A stretch of DNA of 10,387 nucleotides, taken from contig JADGJT010000285.1 in the NCBI GenBank assembly GCA_027604005.1, forward strand, positions 1 through 10,387. Direction: 5' to 3'. The notes below the pieces were generated by a model. That model was not told where the DNA came from. It did not search any database and saw only the letters and a program-made list of their open reading frames with translations. A program made the translations under genes and the position numbers. Of this stretch, positions 1 to 9,400 are shown in pieces. Within the stretch, counting starts at the first letter, position 1, and each line of letters opens with the position of its first letter. Source of the stretch: Dinochytrium kinnereticum. Its lineage: Eukaryota > Chytridiomycota > Chytridiomycetes > Chytridiales > Chytridiaceae.

Positions 1-2
1 AC

Positions 3-1334
3 ATTCCTCCCCCAATCCGCACGACCCTCGAAACAACTATCGCCCAATCAACCACCCCACCCCTCCTCTCCAACAGCCCCAGAGAAATGTACGTCTCCCT
101 CCTCCACACCACCCTCCAAACCCCGGACCCCCTGACCAAACTTCAGATCGAGGACGACGAGGAGGAAAAGGAGATCCGGTACGCTCGGTTGCTGGTCCGG
201 TTGAAGGAGAAGGAGGGGTTTGTGGAGTCGATCGGGTCACCAGGTGTGACGAACGTGATTGTTCACATTGCTCAATCGATTCCTGGGCTCCTGCAGGAGA
301 TGTGGGAGTGCGTGGACATGGCGGTCCTCGCGTCGAAATTCTTTGGGGTCGTGACGCGGTGGCTTGACATTCTCAAGATCTATGACACGAATGGGTGTGG
401 GACGGCTCGCGATGAGGATGAGTATTTGGAGGTGGTGAGGGAGATGGAGGCGGCTGTTTGGGGGTTGTTTGAGGCAGGGTATCCGCTTGTTTATCAGCTT
501 GCGCAGCGGGACCCATGCGGGCCTGAAGGCATTCATGCGATTGTTGATTTCATCGCGAGGGAGTTTGGGGTCACGCTTTTGAATGATCCTGATGAGGATT
601 GGAGGGAGCGACAGGAGTCTGCCTTTCTGTTCAAAACGATTCCATCTTCTTTGAGAAAAGAAACAGTGTCAAGAGCAAGATGGTCATTCTCCCATCCACC
701 CATCCACCCCCCCTCAAGACGACCCTCAAAACCCCAATCCCCCACCCCGCTTTCAGACGCCATCCCCTCCCCAGACTGGGTACCGCCAAGAAAGAGCATC
801 CTCCATCTTGGCTGCCCCTCCGACAGACTTCTCGACGCCTACGAATCCGCCGGGATCGATCCCACTCAGTTATGGGTGGACGCTGACGCCATCATCACCA
901 CGCTCTCCACCGTGGGGGTCGACGAGCGGTGTTGGTCATGGGGGTTCCAACCCTCGTCCGTCAGCACGCTTCCGAAACCCTCGCCGCACCTCCTGACAAC
1001 AGGGTTGGAGGCGTTCCGAGAGATCATGATCGCGGATTTTCTGGGTCGAGAAGGGAGGGGGTGGCACCCGCGACCTGATTTCCGGGGTAAAGGGGGGGGG
1101 AGGAAGGGTGGGGGTGGTGGGGAGAGTCATTCGGATCCGGATCTGTGTAAAGAGGGGAGGAGGAGTTTTGAACAGAGGGAGGAGATGGAGAAGGGGAGGG
1201 TTGTTGGGAGTCATACGATTGCGATGGAGTCTGTGGTGAGGGGGAAGGGTGGGGGGGTCACGTTTGGGAGAGAGGAGGAGAAGGGGAAGGGAAGGAAGTG
1301 GGGAGTTAGTTTGGGTGGATGGTTTACGACATAG
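3..1334 (+). CDS. Unrecognised protein, 5'-partial (C-terminal 443 codons)
   Basis: I do not recognise the family. The frame is open from base 3 to a TAG at 1332-1334, so the gene probably continues beyond the left edge. An ATG at 87 with purines before it is an alternative start, which would give 415 aa. From base 87 the protein has an acidic stretch (EDDEEEKEIR), then a mostly helical-looking region rich in hydrophobic residues and acidic turns (to about base 640). A Pro/Ser-rich basic linker follows (about 670-770), then a second folded-looking block around WVPPRKSILHLGCPSDRLLD and FREIMIADFLGREGRGW. The tail is a low-complexity Gly/Lys/Arg/Glu-rich segment (about 1080-1331). I see no signal peptide, membrane segment or catalytic motif. 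Base composition swings from G-rich to C-rich to G-rich along the frame. Introns inside the frame cannot be excluded. It converges on the minus-strand Argonaute. That this is coding is fairly likely; its function is unknown. Confidence 0.6.
   Translation: MPPPIRTTLETTIAQSTTPPLLSNSPREMYVSLLHTTLQTPDPLTKLQIEDDEEEKEIRYARLLVRLKEKEGFVESIGSPGVTNVIVHIAQSIPGLLQEMWECVDMAVLASKFFGVVTRWLDILKIYDTNGCGTARDEDEYLEVVREMEAAVWGLFEAGYPLVYQLAQRDPCGPEGIHAIVDFIAREFGVTLLNDPDEDWRERQESAFLFKTIPSSLRKETVSRARWSFSHPPIHPPSRRPSKPQSPTPLSDAIPSPDWVPPRKSILHLGCPSDRLLDAYESAGIDPTQLWVDADAIITTLSTVGVDERCWSWGFQPSSVSTLPKPSPHLLTTGLEAFREIMIADFLGREGRGWHPRPDFRGKGGGRKGGGGGESHSDPDLCKEGRRSFEQREEMEKGRVVGSHTIAMESVVRGKGGGVTFGREEEKGKGRKWGVSLGGWFTT
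1084..1122 (+). other. G-run cluster, potential G-quadruplex in the coding strand
   Basis: Runs of G at 1084-1087, 1092-1100, 1106-1108, 1110-1114 and 1119-1122 are separated by short loops. This satisfies the usual G3+N1-7 pattern. It encodes part of the Gly/Lys/Arg-rich tail of the upstream gene. Whether it folds or matters is not known. Confidence 0.45.
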
Positions 1335-1709
1335 GGGGCTGTTGGATGAGGATGATGAGGTGTTTGGTGTGGTCTAGGTAAAGGGCCGATGAAATATTTA
1401 GATAACAACCTCTTTTACCTTAATTGACCCCTATTCACGTAATAATGTATTTCAAAAAAAACTGCTACGACTACCTTAACAAAATATAGAATATGTGTAC
1501 TTTTATTCTTTTTGCAAATCAGATATAAAAAAAAAACTGAATTTGATGGCCGTGGACAAAACGACCAGGAAAGAGAAAAAAAAACCTAACCACAGTGATA
1601 AACGAAAAACGATCACAAGTCGCCAAATGAAAGGAAAAGCAAAAACGACAAAATATCAAACGCCATCCGCACCTGGCCGTCAACAGCAATACCAACCCCA
1701 ACCTAGCCA
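1335..1709. other. Convergent intergenic spacer, A/T-rich
   Basis: These 375 bases lie between the 3' ends of two converging genes. They are A/T-rich with several A or T homopolymers (for example around 1454-1462 and 1527-1537), as expected for 3'UTRs and polyadenylation regions in a fungus. The plus-strand open frame that crosses the right part (from 1495) is Lys/Gln-rich, looks like no known protein and runs antisense into the last Argonaute exon, so I see no gene here. Confidence 0.6.
1502..1507 (-). terminator. Possible poly(A) signal AATAAA of the minus-strand Argonaute
   Basis: The plus strand reads TTTATT, so the minus strand reads AATAAA, about 200 bases past the Argonaute stop codon (1712-1710) and just beyond A/T-rich tracts. 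Fungal signals are loose, so this is only a candidate. Confidence 0.35.
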
Positions 1710-4700
1710 TCAAGTAAAGTACATCAGCTTCTTAATCCCATCCAGAACGCTCGAAAACTCCTCATCAACAGCCTCTTTACCCTCCCTGCTTCCACTCAAA
1801 GTCGATGCCGTGTCGGTACCAAATCCCCCCACCCGGTAACATCTTGCTCTAGCGGCAACCAGGTGGGCGTAATAAGTGGCGGGGACGAGCGACACGGATC
1901 TTGTTCTAAGTTGAATTGTCAGAGTGGTGAAGGCGGGGTAAGGCAGGACTTACGCTCGAGCATAGAGATAGCACAAGTTGTACGTGAACTGTTGGAGATC
2001 GTCCGGGGAGAAATTGTTTTCGTCGTAAAGGACGTGATAATGTGCAGCACGAGAGGTGCCTTGAATCCCGGCATGGGAGTTTAAGAAGAAATCAAACTCG
2101 AACGGGTGAACAACACCTGCACCAAAAAAAACCAGAAAAAATCAGATGCGGACGAGAAAAAGGAAAGAAGATGATTAAAGGAAGATGGCCCCTCACCAGT
2201 ATCAACAACAGTCCCAGCCGGCACATTCCCGCTTCGATCCCCGTCCCTCGGATTCTTCACAAAGAACTTTGCCCCATGTCTCTTATTCACAGCCACAAAC
2301 GTCAACCTGATGCTTGCTCCCAACTCCTTAAAGCATTTCTTGAGGCTCTGAACCTCCTGCAGAGCGACCTCCCCAAACTGACCCTCAGAAACTCCGTCAC
2401 GGAAACAGATAATCTTCTTCGGAAAGCGCTTCCCGTCACGTTGGTAGTCGCTGTATTGGTGGAGGAGGCTGCGGGTCATATCACCGAGTCCCGTGACGAT
2501 TTCAAGGCCCGCGGGGAGGTATCCACATTCGGCACGGTATTCGCAGAATCTAAAGGCGTGGGAGAACAGGAAGTATCAGAACATAAAAAGAAGGATGAAG
2601 GGCAGATGTACCTCGAGTCCATTGATGCGACAACAGCGGCGATAGACCTCGCCCCTTCAGCAGCGCTACCAGGCCCAGGATGAGTCATATCCACACCAAT
2701 AACCATTGTCTCATCGTCACGGAATGACATAAACGGTACTTTTTGCTGAGCCGCAAAGTTCACGCCGCCGAGCTTAGCATTTACCTTCAGCGCAATTCCA
2801 AGCGCAACTCCCGCCTTCGACCTATTCTTCAAGTGCTGAGAGACAAAACATTGTGTTAGGAGATTGAGGCTGGTCTCGGAAGCCTTTTTGATCTCATCAT
2901 ACTCAGGCTGTGCATAGAGGGAGATTAGAACAACGACCTAAAAACATCGAAGGAGAGAAAATTGCAGTGAAAACACGCACCGCTCCTTTTTGATCCACAA
3001 CACAAAACACAATCTGAGCTTCCGAAGAAACCCGTCCCCCAGCTCTTTTCGTAGCCTCAACGGCACTATGCCTCGCAGAGTTTAAAGCATCATACACACT
3101 TCCTCCCCCTTGGTTCACAATAATATCTCTCCAGTTCCTTCTCTCAACCTTCATCCCTTTCTTTTCACACTGCTGAAGCAACGATTCCATAAACTCAACC
3201 ACATCTGGGAACCTCGTCATCTGGGAGTTTCGGCCTATGACAGCAACGGCGTACGTATGGAGGTAGGCTGGACGGAAGAATCTGTCCGGCGTTCGAGACA
3301 GGTCAAAAACACCATTTTGAGGTGTGATTAAGGAGGAATCGGAAGTTCGTGCACTGAGGACTTTCAGGATAGGAGGGTCCAGGACGCGTGCTGTAACTTC
3401 AGTCATGCGAGAGCCGACGCTGACTTCCCATATCGAGTAGAGATCTTTGGCATTGGAAGAATCATGCAGACTCCTAATGATTTGCGGGCATTAGACAGAT
3501 GAAGAGGGAGAGACTTATGAATAATTGAATATGAATCTACGATGGCGCAAACAAACCTTCTCCCATCTTCAATATGATTCCTCCTATCAGCAGGTTTTTG
3601 CGCCGTAATTTTAATGATCTTAGCCGTCTGCTGATCATTTAGTTTCCCCATATGCCGCTGCCCCTTCTTGATTTCCAGAAACTCAATAGGTATGTAAATC
3701 CTCCCAAAGCCCTTCAACGCACCAACATCCACAACAGGAAGGTCAGGATACCGCAACGACTTGTTAAGAACGCTCTGAAAGTACTCTGCAACCGACATTT
3801 TCACAATCTTCCCGTCTTTCTCAATATCTACGACTGTACGCCTGGCACTATCTTGGCTCAAGCAGTGAATCTTGTAATTCCGACGCCCCGTACTTCGATG
3901 GGTTGCTCGAACATTCACATGTTTGAGGTACCTATTCAGACGGCGAAAATCATGCGAGCGCGGAAGAAAGAATTGGGGGTTAACACCGTCAATCTTATCC
4001 CTTCCAGCAAAAGTGGCAATCGCATTGACTAACGGTCCTGCAATTTGTCATGAAAATATCGTAAGACGTGTGATAGACAAATGAAAGAAACGTACCTTCA
4101 GGATAAAAGCAGGTTGTGGCGCTGTCCAGGTTCATAAGCAACCCCTTATAGGTAGGTCGAATACTTTGCTTCCAACCCTTGATGGCGTCGAGCCCATGAG
4201 GAAGAGAGGCTCTAGCTCGCGAATCCTGGGGATAAAAGGATGTACCTATGGTCCTATGTAACGAAAAAAAGATATCTGCAGGCTCCGACTTAAAAAGAAC
4301 GTCCAGGACTTGAAGAGCCTCTCGCGGAATTTCGACGTCTTCTGCACCCTTAAGAAAGTGAAAGATGTCCTCAAGCTCAATATTTGGCGATGTCTGAGCA
4401 AGGCGGATACTGATAGTAAACTCGTCTTTCCTGCAGCCAGCAATTTGATAAATTAGGGAAGTTTGGAGTTATGTGGAGAAAGAAAAGACTTACATCCCGT
4501 CTTCCTGAATAGATACCTTGACCTCCTTGCCATCTTCGACCAATTGCATTGCACTGTATAGGTTTTTTCGCCCGTCAAACACAGCATAGTTGATAGGATT
4601 ACCCCGACCCAAATCAATTTGGAGTTGCTTCATGACCAGACGATTCTTCCGAGGAGGAGCTTCCGGGTGAATGTCAACATCGTAATGAAAAAACTTCTTC

Positions 4701-5353
4701 CGTTGATCGTTAAAGGCCAATTGATAAAAATTCGTCACGACTGCCATGGGTCTTCCAAGGCTTCCAAAGCGATCACGTCGGCGAGGCTGCATGCTTGATT
4801 TTGATACAAGATGGCTATCATACTCCTCAAAGCGCTGTCCCTCGGCGCTCTTAAGCATCGCAATAGGGCCTGAGTGCACGAAAGAGGCTCCAACGTCTTG
4901 GATCGACAAAAAACATGATTGTGGCTGGTCTCTAGTTCCTACCGAAGAAGTCCGAGAACTGAGATGGGCTCGAGAGTCGAAATCGGACAAAGACCTCACA
5001 AGATCGTTGCTACTTCCAATTCTTGCCAAAGAGTCTCGAGAACTGAGGTGCGCTCGAGAGTCGAAATCAGACTGTGACCTCACCGAATCGATACTCCTTC
5101 CCCCATTTCCACCATCGCCAGAGCTTCTGGAAGTTCCCTTTCCATACCTCCCACCAGTATATGACTCACCCTGAGGCTCACGTCTCCCGAACTGTCTTAT
5201 GATAGAAGCATCACTGCTTGAAGCTGTAGTCTCCTTCCTTGAATCTCGCTCTTCCTCACGTCTCTGCCCACCCGAGCCGCTGGCAGAGCCGGAGGAGGCT
5301 GAGGGTGGGCCGTACCTACCTTTGGTGTATGTGGGGCGGTCCCAGTCACCCAT
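1710..5353 (-). CDS. AGO: Argonaute protein (complete, 8 exons, 1058 aa)
   Basis: Guide-RNA-binding effector of RNA interference. Exons: 5353-4494, 4430-4096, 4037-3557, 3473-2981, 2907-2612, 2549-2197, 2116-1954, 1905-1710. They join to 3177 nt without a stop, with GT-AG at every junction. The ATG at 5353 is the first after an in-frame TGA and has A at -3. Domains (approximate): disordered Gly/Arg/Ser-rich N-terminus 1-145; N domain 203-335; linker L1 336-398; PAZ 400-545; MID 620-760; PIWI 765-1050. Predicted catalytic set: D796 ([10 protein letters not shown]), E838 (LEIVTGLG), D873 (CFRDGVSEG), H1008 ([11 protein letters not shown]). Residues matching the human Ago2 5'-phosphate pocket are Y726, K730, Q742, K764, K768 and R1013. 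The protein ends MYFT. All expected elements are present, so it should be slicer-competent. Its N-terminus carries a duplicated motif absent from the paralogue. Its head-to-head neighbour at 6475 is that paralogue. Confidence 0.95.
1906..4493 (-). other. Seven introns of the minus-strand Argonaute
   Basis: Introns, in gene order: 4493-4431 (63 nt, phase 2), 4095-4038 (58, phase 1), 3556-3474 (83, phase 2; donor GTTTGT), 2980-2908 (73, phase 0; donor GTGCGT), 2611-2550 (62, phase 2), 2196-2117 (80, phase 1), 1953-1906 (48, phase 2). All are GT-AG. I chose the boundaries by keeping the Argonaute frame and by matching the paralogue exon by exon. Introns 1 and 7 have strong GTAAGT donors. Confidence 0.88.
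4952..5083 (-). repeat. Intragenic repeat coding for two [12 protein letters not shown] motifs
   Basis: Residues 91-106 and 119-134 of the minus-strand Argonaute are near-identical 16-residue units: [16 protein letters not shown] at 5083-5036 and [16 protein letters not shown] at 4999-4952. They are offset by 28 residues (84 nt). The DNA is also repeated: the plus strand shows CTCGAGAGTCGAAATC in both. The units lie in the disordered N-terminus and are rich in Ser flanked by Arg, as in basophilic kinase sites. The plus-strand paralogue lacks them. Confidence 0.9.
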
Positions 5354-5499
5354 CCTCTCGTGATGACAAAAAAAGTGTCGACCAAATTCTTGATCACCTT
5401 CTCACGAAATGGAGCTCCAGACAACGAGGTCGACCGAAAGATAACCAAACCTCCAAAGGACGAGGAATGGAGACCCGTAAAAAAGCACGAGAACGACAC

Positions 5500-5504
5500 A
5501 TTGG
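5500..5504 (-). promoter_or_regulatory. Candidate CCAAT box for the minus-strand Argonaute
   Basis: The plus strand reads ATTGG, giving CCAAT on the minus strand about 150 bases upstream of the ATG at 5353, a usual distance for a fungal CCAAT element. It is a five-base motif only and could be chance. Confidence 0.25.
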
Positions 5505-5800
5505 CGTCGTTAAGTGCTGGAGGGATTTCCGCGGTAACAATGGGAAATGAATAGTAGCGCTATTATTGCAGCAGCATTTCATAAAATGAATCTGTCCCAT
5601 TCCCAAGGACGCAGAACGATGAACCGGTCCCTCTCATCCAAATATGAAGGGAATTCGCTTCATTCAACACTCCACTGACGCAGAGTCTCCCACACCTCTA
5701 CCAGCCGGATATTCCGCAATGGCATGCCTCGCGCTGACCTTCGCCCAATGGGTTTACAGTAACGATGACGATTCCTCACTGTAGGTCTCATCTAGACAGG

Positions 5801-5960
5801 TTTTCGCGTTTCTCCTCTCTAGCTGGAGGTTTATACAGCCTTCCTATTCGAATATCCCCACTTCTTTTCCGCATTCCTCCTCCTTTGCTGAAACCTCCTC
5901 GACAGTACCCCAACCTGTTTAATTATCACACCTTTTTTTCGCGTTTCTCCTCCTCTGCTG
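5801..5960 (+). repeat. Three dispersed copies of a 25-base C/T-rich motif
   Basis: Copies lie at 5801-5825, 5865-5890 and 5936-5960. The first and third share TTTTCGCGTTTCTCCT exactly and match at 21 of 25 positions by hand count; the middle copy has TTTTCCGCATTCCTCCTCC. All end in GCTG. Start-to-start spacings are 64 and 71 bases, so these are either degenerate remnants of a roughly 65-70-base tandem repeat or a repeated regulatory motif. Confidence 0.6.
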
Positions 5961-6223
5961 CACACGCAGGCATGCTTTGTTGCTATCCCCCACCATTCTC
6001 GGGTTTCTTTCTCAGTATTCTCCACAGAGCTTTTTCTCCCATTAAGAACGCGTCATCTTCTTCACATCTTCGCTTTGGTTTTCAATAAATAACGCCAAAC
6101 CTTCCTTCCTTTCCGCTCTGCAAATCTTTCAGCCCCTCTGCTAGCTCTTCACTTCTCGTCTGAACAGCAGTCTCTCCTCACGCATACGTTGGCGTGGTCC
6201 GCTCGAGAGAGAGGTTTGGAAAG

Positions 6224-6456
6224 GTAGGCACGAGCATATGTTATGACTCTTGCATTCTCTTGCATTTATTTTATGTGCTTTCCGTACCTGAGTGGTTGGT
6301 CTTTGTTGTGTGCCGGGGAGGTATGAGGTCATTTGGCCTTCCACAGTAATTGTAGATTGTTCATGGGAGCAGGTTTTGCATATACGTTGATACGAACACT
6401 GCTATTTTTCTATACCTTGCTTGCTAACCCTCCTTCTCCTTTTCCTACCCTCATAG
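6224..6456 (+). other. Probable 5'UTR intron of the plus-strand Argonaute
   Basis: The 3' side is strong: CTAAC branch-point motif at 6424-6428, then a pyrimidine tract (CCTCCTTCTCCTTTTCCTAC) and TAG ending at 6456, 18 bases before the ATG at 6475. The donor is less certain: AAG|GTAGGC at 6224 (233-nt intron) or GAG|GTATGA at 6321 (136-nt intron). The longer form would remove at least three upstream ATGs (for example 6238 and 6243), leaving an ATG-free pyrimidine-rich leader from about 6093, which favours it. Confidence 0.55.
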
Positions 6457-6474
6457 TATCAATAAGAACCGAAA

Positions 6475-9400
6475 ATGAGCTACAGCGGAGGGAGATACGG
6501 AGCGCCGTCATCGTAGAGACGTGGGGATGATCGCGAATCACGTCGACAGGAACCCTCTGGAGGTGGAGGTTATGGCGGAGGTGGTGGTGGTGGCAGTTAC
6601 GGTGGAGGTCGCTATGGAGGATATGGTGGTGGCGGTGATGATCGAGGAGGTGGAGGTGGTGGTCGGTTTCTCTCCACCCAAGATGTCTTCATTGGAGCCA
6701 CTGGGCCCGCGGGTCCCGTCCTTTCGATCCCAAGCGCGGAAAGCAGGAGATATGATGTTTTTCACAGCCAATTAATTGCCAAGCCGAGCCTTCAACCTCG
6801 TCGCGGTCAGAGATATGGACAGAACGGGAGAAAACTGGCTCTTTTGACGAATTTTTACGACATAGTTTTAAAGGATGAGAGACGCTTGCTATACCACTAT
6901 GATGTTGATATTCAGCCGGAGGTTCCACCCAGGAGGAGTCGACTGGTTATGAAGCAGTTTCAGATGGATCGTGGAAAGACTGGAAGCGCAATCGTTGAGG
7001 CTGTGTATGATGGGAGGAAGAACCTTTATAGCCCCTTTCAATTGAATGAGGGAAGTGAACCGTTTAACGTAGCCGTTGTCGAGGATGGGCGGTAAGCAGT
7101 CTCTTTCAACGAAATAGCCTGCTTATTTTTTAAATATCTTAATTAGCACAGAGAATTGCAGGGTTCGAATTCGGCTTGCTCAAACTTCTTCACAGGTTGA
7201 AATCAGCCAGTTATTTGAATATCTTCAAGGTATTGAGGGTTCTGTGGCGAGGGAGGCTCTGCAAATTCTTGACGTCCTCTTCAAGTCGGAACCATCCGAT
7301 CTGTTTTTCACTGTTTATCGGAAGACAGGTGGAGCATTTTACCCGAAACCTCGGGATTTGCGAAAACCAATTTCAGGAGGATTAGATGCTATTCAAGGTT
7401 GGAAGCAGTCAATACGACCGACGTATCGAGGCATACTCTTAAATTTGGATAATGCAACCACCTGCTTTTATCCTGAAGGTAAATGCTTCTTTAATTATTT
7501 TCACTTCTTTGCCTTCGTTCTTTCTTAACATCTTCACAGTCTGTTACCTAATCCTGTTGCTACTTTTCTAGGACATCTTACAAGTGTCGTTGCGGCTTTC
7601 GCAGGCCAGCGTGACATTGCTCACGTCAGGCCGACCTTTTTCATGTCGAACACCCATGAATTTCGTCGTCTAGTCAGATACCTTCGGCTCGTAAACGTCC
7701 TAACCACCCATCGCGATACTGGCCGACGCAAATACAGGATTGAAGGTCTGAGCACCTCGGGAGCATCTCAGACCATTGTCAAGATTGCAGACGCTGAGCA
7801 GATAACGGAGATGTCGGTCAGCCAGTACTTTTCGGAGAGGTTAGGCAAGCGGTTGAGGTACCCTGATTTGCCGGTGGTAAATGTGGGGAGGTTTAGCAGG
7901 GGTGAGATCATTTATCTTCCAATGGAATTCCTGAGTGTGATTCCTGGTCAAAGGCATATTGGCAAGTTGGACGATCGACAGACAGCTGATATAATCAAGT
8001 TGGCGGCTTTGAAGCCACAAGTTCGAAGGCAGCATATTCAGGATGGGAGGGAGTAAGTTTTTTAGTCTTCTTGTTCCTTGCAGTCTCACCGAGTCCCCTT
8101 CATCCCGATTCAACTATACTGAGCCCACTTTCCATTATCTAAAAGTCGACTACACGGCTCCCAAACCACCCAAGCTCTGTACCAAACCTGGGGTACATCC
8201 CTCTCTCAATCCATGGTCGAGACCACCGGACGCGTCCTTCCAACCCCAACCCTCTTTCTAAAAGACTCGCGCGGACGGACCGACCAACCCGCACCGCTAA
8301 CTCCTCAAAATGGCGTCTACGATCTTTCCCGCAATCGATCCTTCTTTCACCGACCCGCCTCGCTCAGAGCTTACGCGGTGGCAGTCATAGGACGAGATTC
8401 GGACAGAGTTCGGTTTAACCAGCTTGCGGAGTTTATGGATATTTTGCTTGGGAACTGTGAGGGGAGAGGGATGCGGGTGAAGAGGAGGGATTTGAGGGAT
8501 GTCGTTGTGTTGCAGGGGTCAAGCAGTGTTGAGGATTGCTTGATGGCGGCACGGTTTACGGCGGTAGACGCTGCAAAAAGGGCTGGAGAGTGGCAGGATG
8601 AGAGGGGACTTCTGGTTTTTTGTATTATTGATAGGAAGGGAGCGGTGAGTACCTGGTTCCTTCTTACTTGCACCTCACCACCTATTTTGAAATGTTTTGG
8701 GACACTGTCTGTTCAGCACCTACAAACGCTAATCACGCATTTCTTCAACATACCTTTCTCACGCCTCTTTAAGCCCGAGTACGATACCATTAAAAGGGTA
8801 TCCGAAACCAATTTGGGCCTCCTAACTCAGTGCTTCAGCGCGCAACACCTTGTAAGCAGCAAGAAAGCTGGAGTAGCCCTCGGTCTTGCTATGAAGATTA
8901 ACGCGAAGCTAGGAGGGGTAAACTTTACGGTGGGGCCCTCACGCGATATTTCGGCAATTAGGGGAGAGGAAACGATGGTACTTGGAGTTGATATAACTCA
9001 CCCAGGTCCTGGTGCGGCTTTGGAAGGAGCGAGAAGTATCGCGGCTGTTGTGGGTTCAATTGATGGAAGGTAAGATTACAATAGGGCCGTAAGCGACTTT
9101 GAGCTCTTTGTGTGGTTTTTATTCTACTTCTTTTTCCCTTTGAGCTTTTAACCATACGCCTTTCATTTATTGTCATTACAATAATTGATTCGAGAAGACG
9201 TTGACGCTGACCAGTAAACAAATCTCTCATTTACACTCTCCCTACCAATTCCCACCAATCCTCCTCAGCCTCTGCGAATACCGTTGCGAAAGCGGCCACC
9301 TCCCCCCGCGCACGGAGATAATCACAGGCCTCGGCGCGCTTACACGTCCACTCCTAAACATCTACAAAGCCCATCAAACACGTCTCCCAACACGATTGAT

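Larger units (their letters stand above)
5354..6474. promoter_or_regulatory. Shared divergent intergenic region of the two Argonaute genes
   Basis: These 1121 bases separate the two start codons and must hold both promoters. Visible candidates are a minus-strand CCAAT (ATTGG at 5500-5504, about 150 bases upstream of the minus ATG), a plus-strand CCAAT at 5745-5749 and three C/T-rich 25-base repeats (5801-5960). An A/T-rich AATAAATAA (6084-6092) is followed by a long pyrimidine-rich stretch typical of fungal transcription start regions. No convincing gene is inside: the plus frame at 5765-6088 is pyrimidine-derived Ser/Phe/Pro-rich sequence. Short motifs such as CCAAT occur by chance, so individual elements are weak. 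Confidence 0.55.

Noticed and set aside
1495..1839. 114-codon plus-strand open frame between the convergent genes
   Set aside because: Lys/Gln-rich translation of A-rich DNA that continues antisense through the last exon of the minus-strand Argonaute; no independent support.
2042..2683. 213-codon plus-strand open frame
   Set aside because: It is antisense to conserved PIWI exons of the minus-strand Argonaute and spans its introns; the translation has no recognisable features.
4746..5174. 142-codon plus-strand open frame
   Set aside because: Antisense to exon 1 of the minus-strand Argonaute; its internal repeat simply mirrors the [12 protein letters not shown] coding repeat.
5765..6088. 107-codon plus-strand open frame in the divergent spacer
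   Set aside because: Its Ser/Phe/Pro-rich translation follows from pyrimidine-rich repeats; no domain, and it sits in the promoter region.
6514..6516. Repeat-induced point mutation (RIP) as the cause of the TAG
   Set aside because: CAG to TAG is a CpA-to-TpA change, as RIP makes, and the gene is duplicated; but the copies are already well diverged and I see no run of similar changes or other stops.
6507..6549. A mini-intron that would splice out the TAG
   Set aside because: GT...AG pairs across the stop are 10-12 nt (too short for a spliceosome) or 37-43 nt and not a multiple of three, which breaks the frame, and none has a pyrimidine tract.
6521..6775. 84-codon plus-strand open frame starting just after the TAG
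   Set aside because: It reads the glycine tract in another frame (Val/Glu repeats) and ends quickly; the N-terminal Argonaute frame is clearly the other one.
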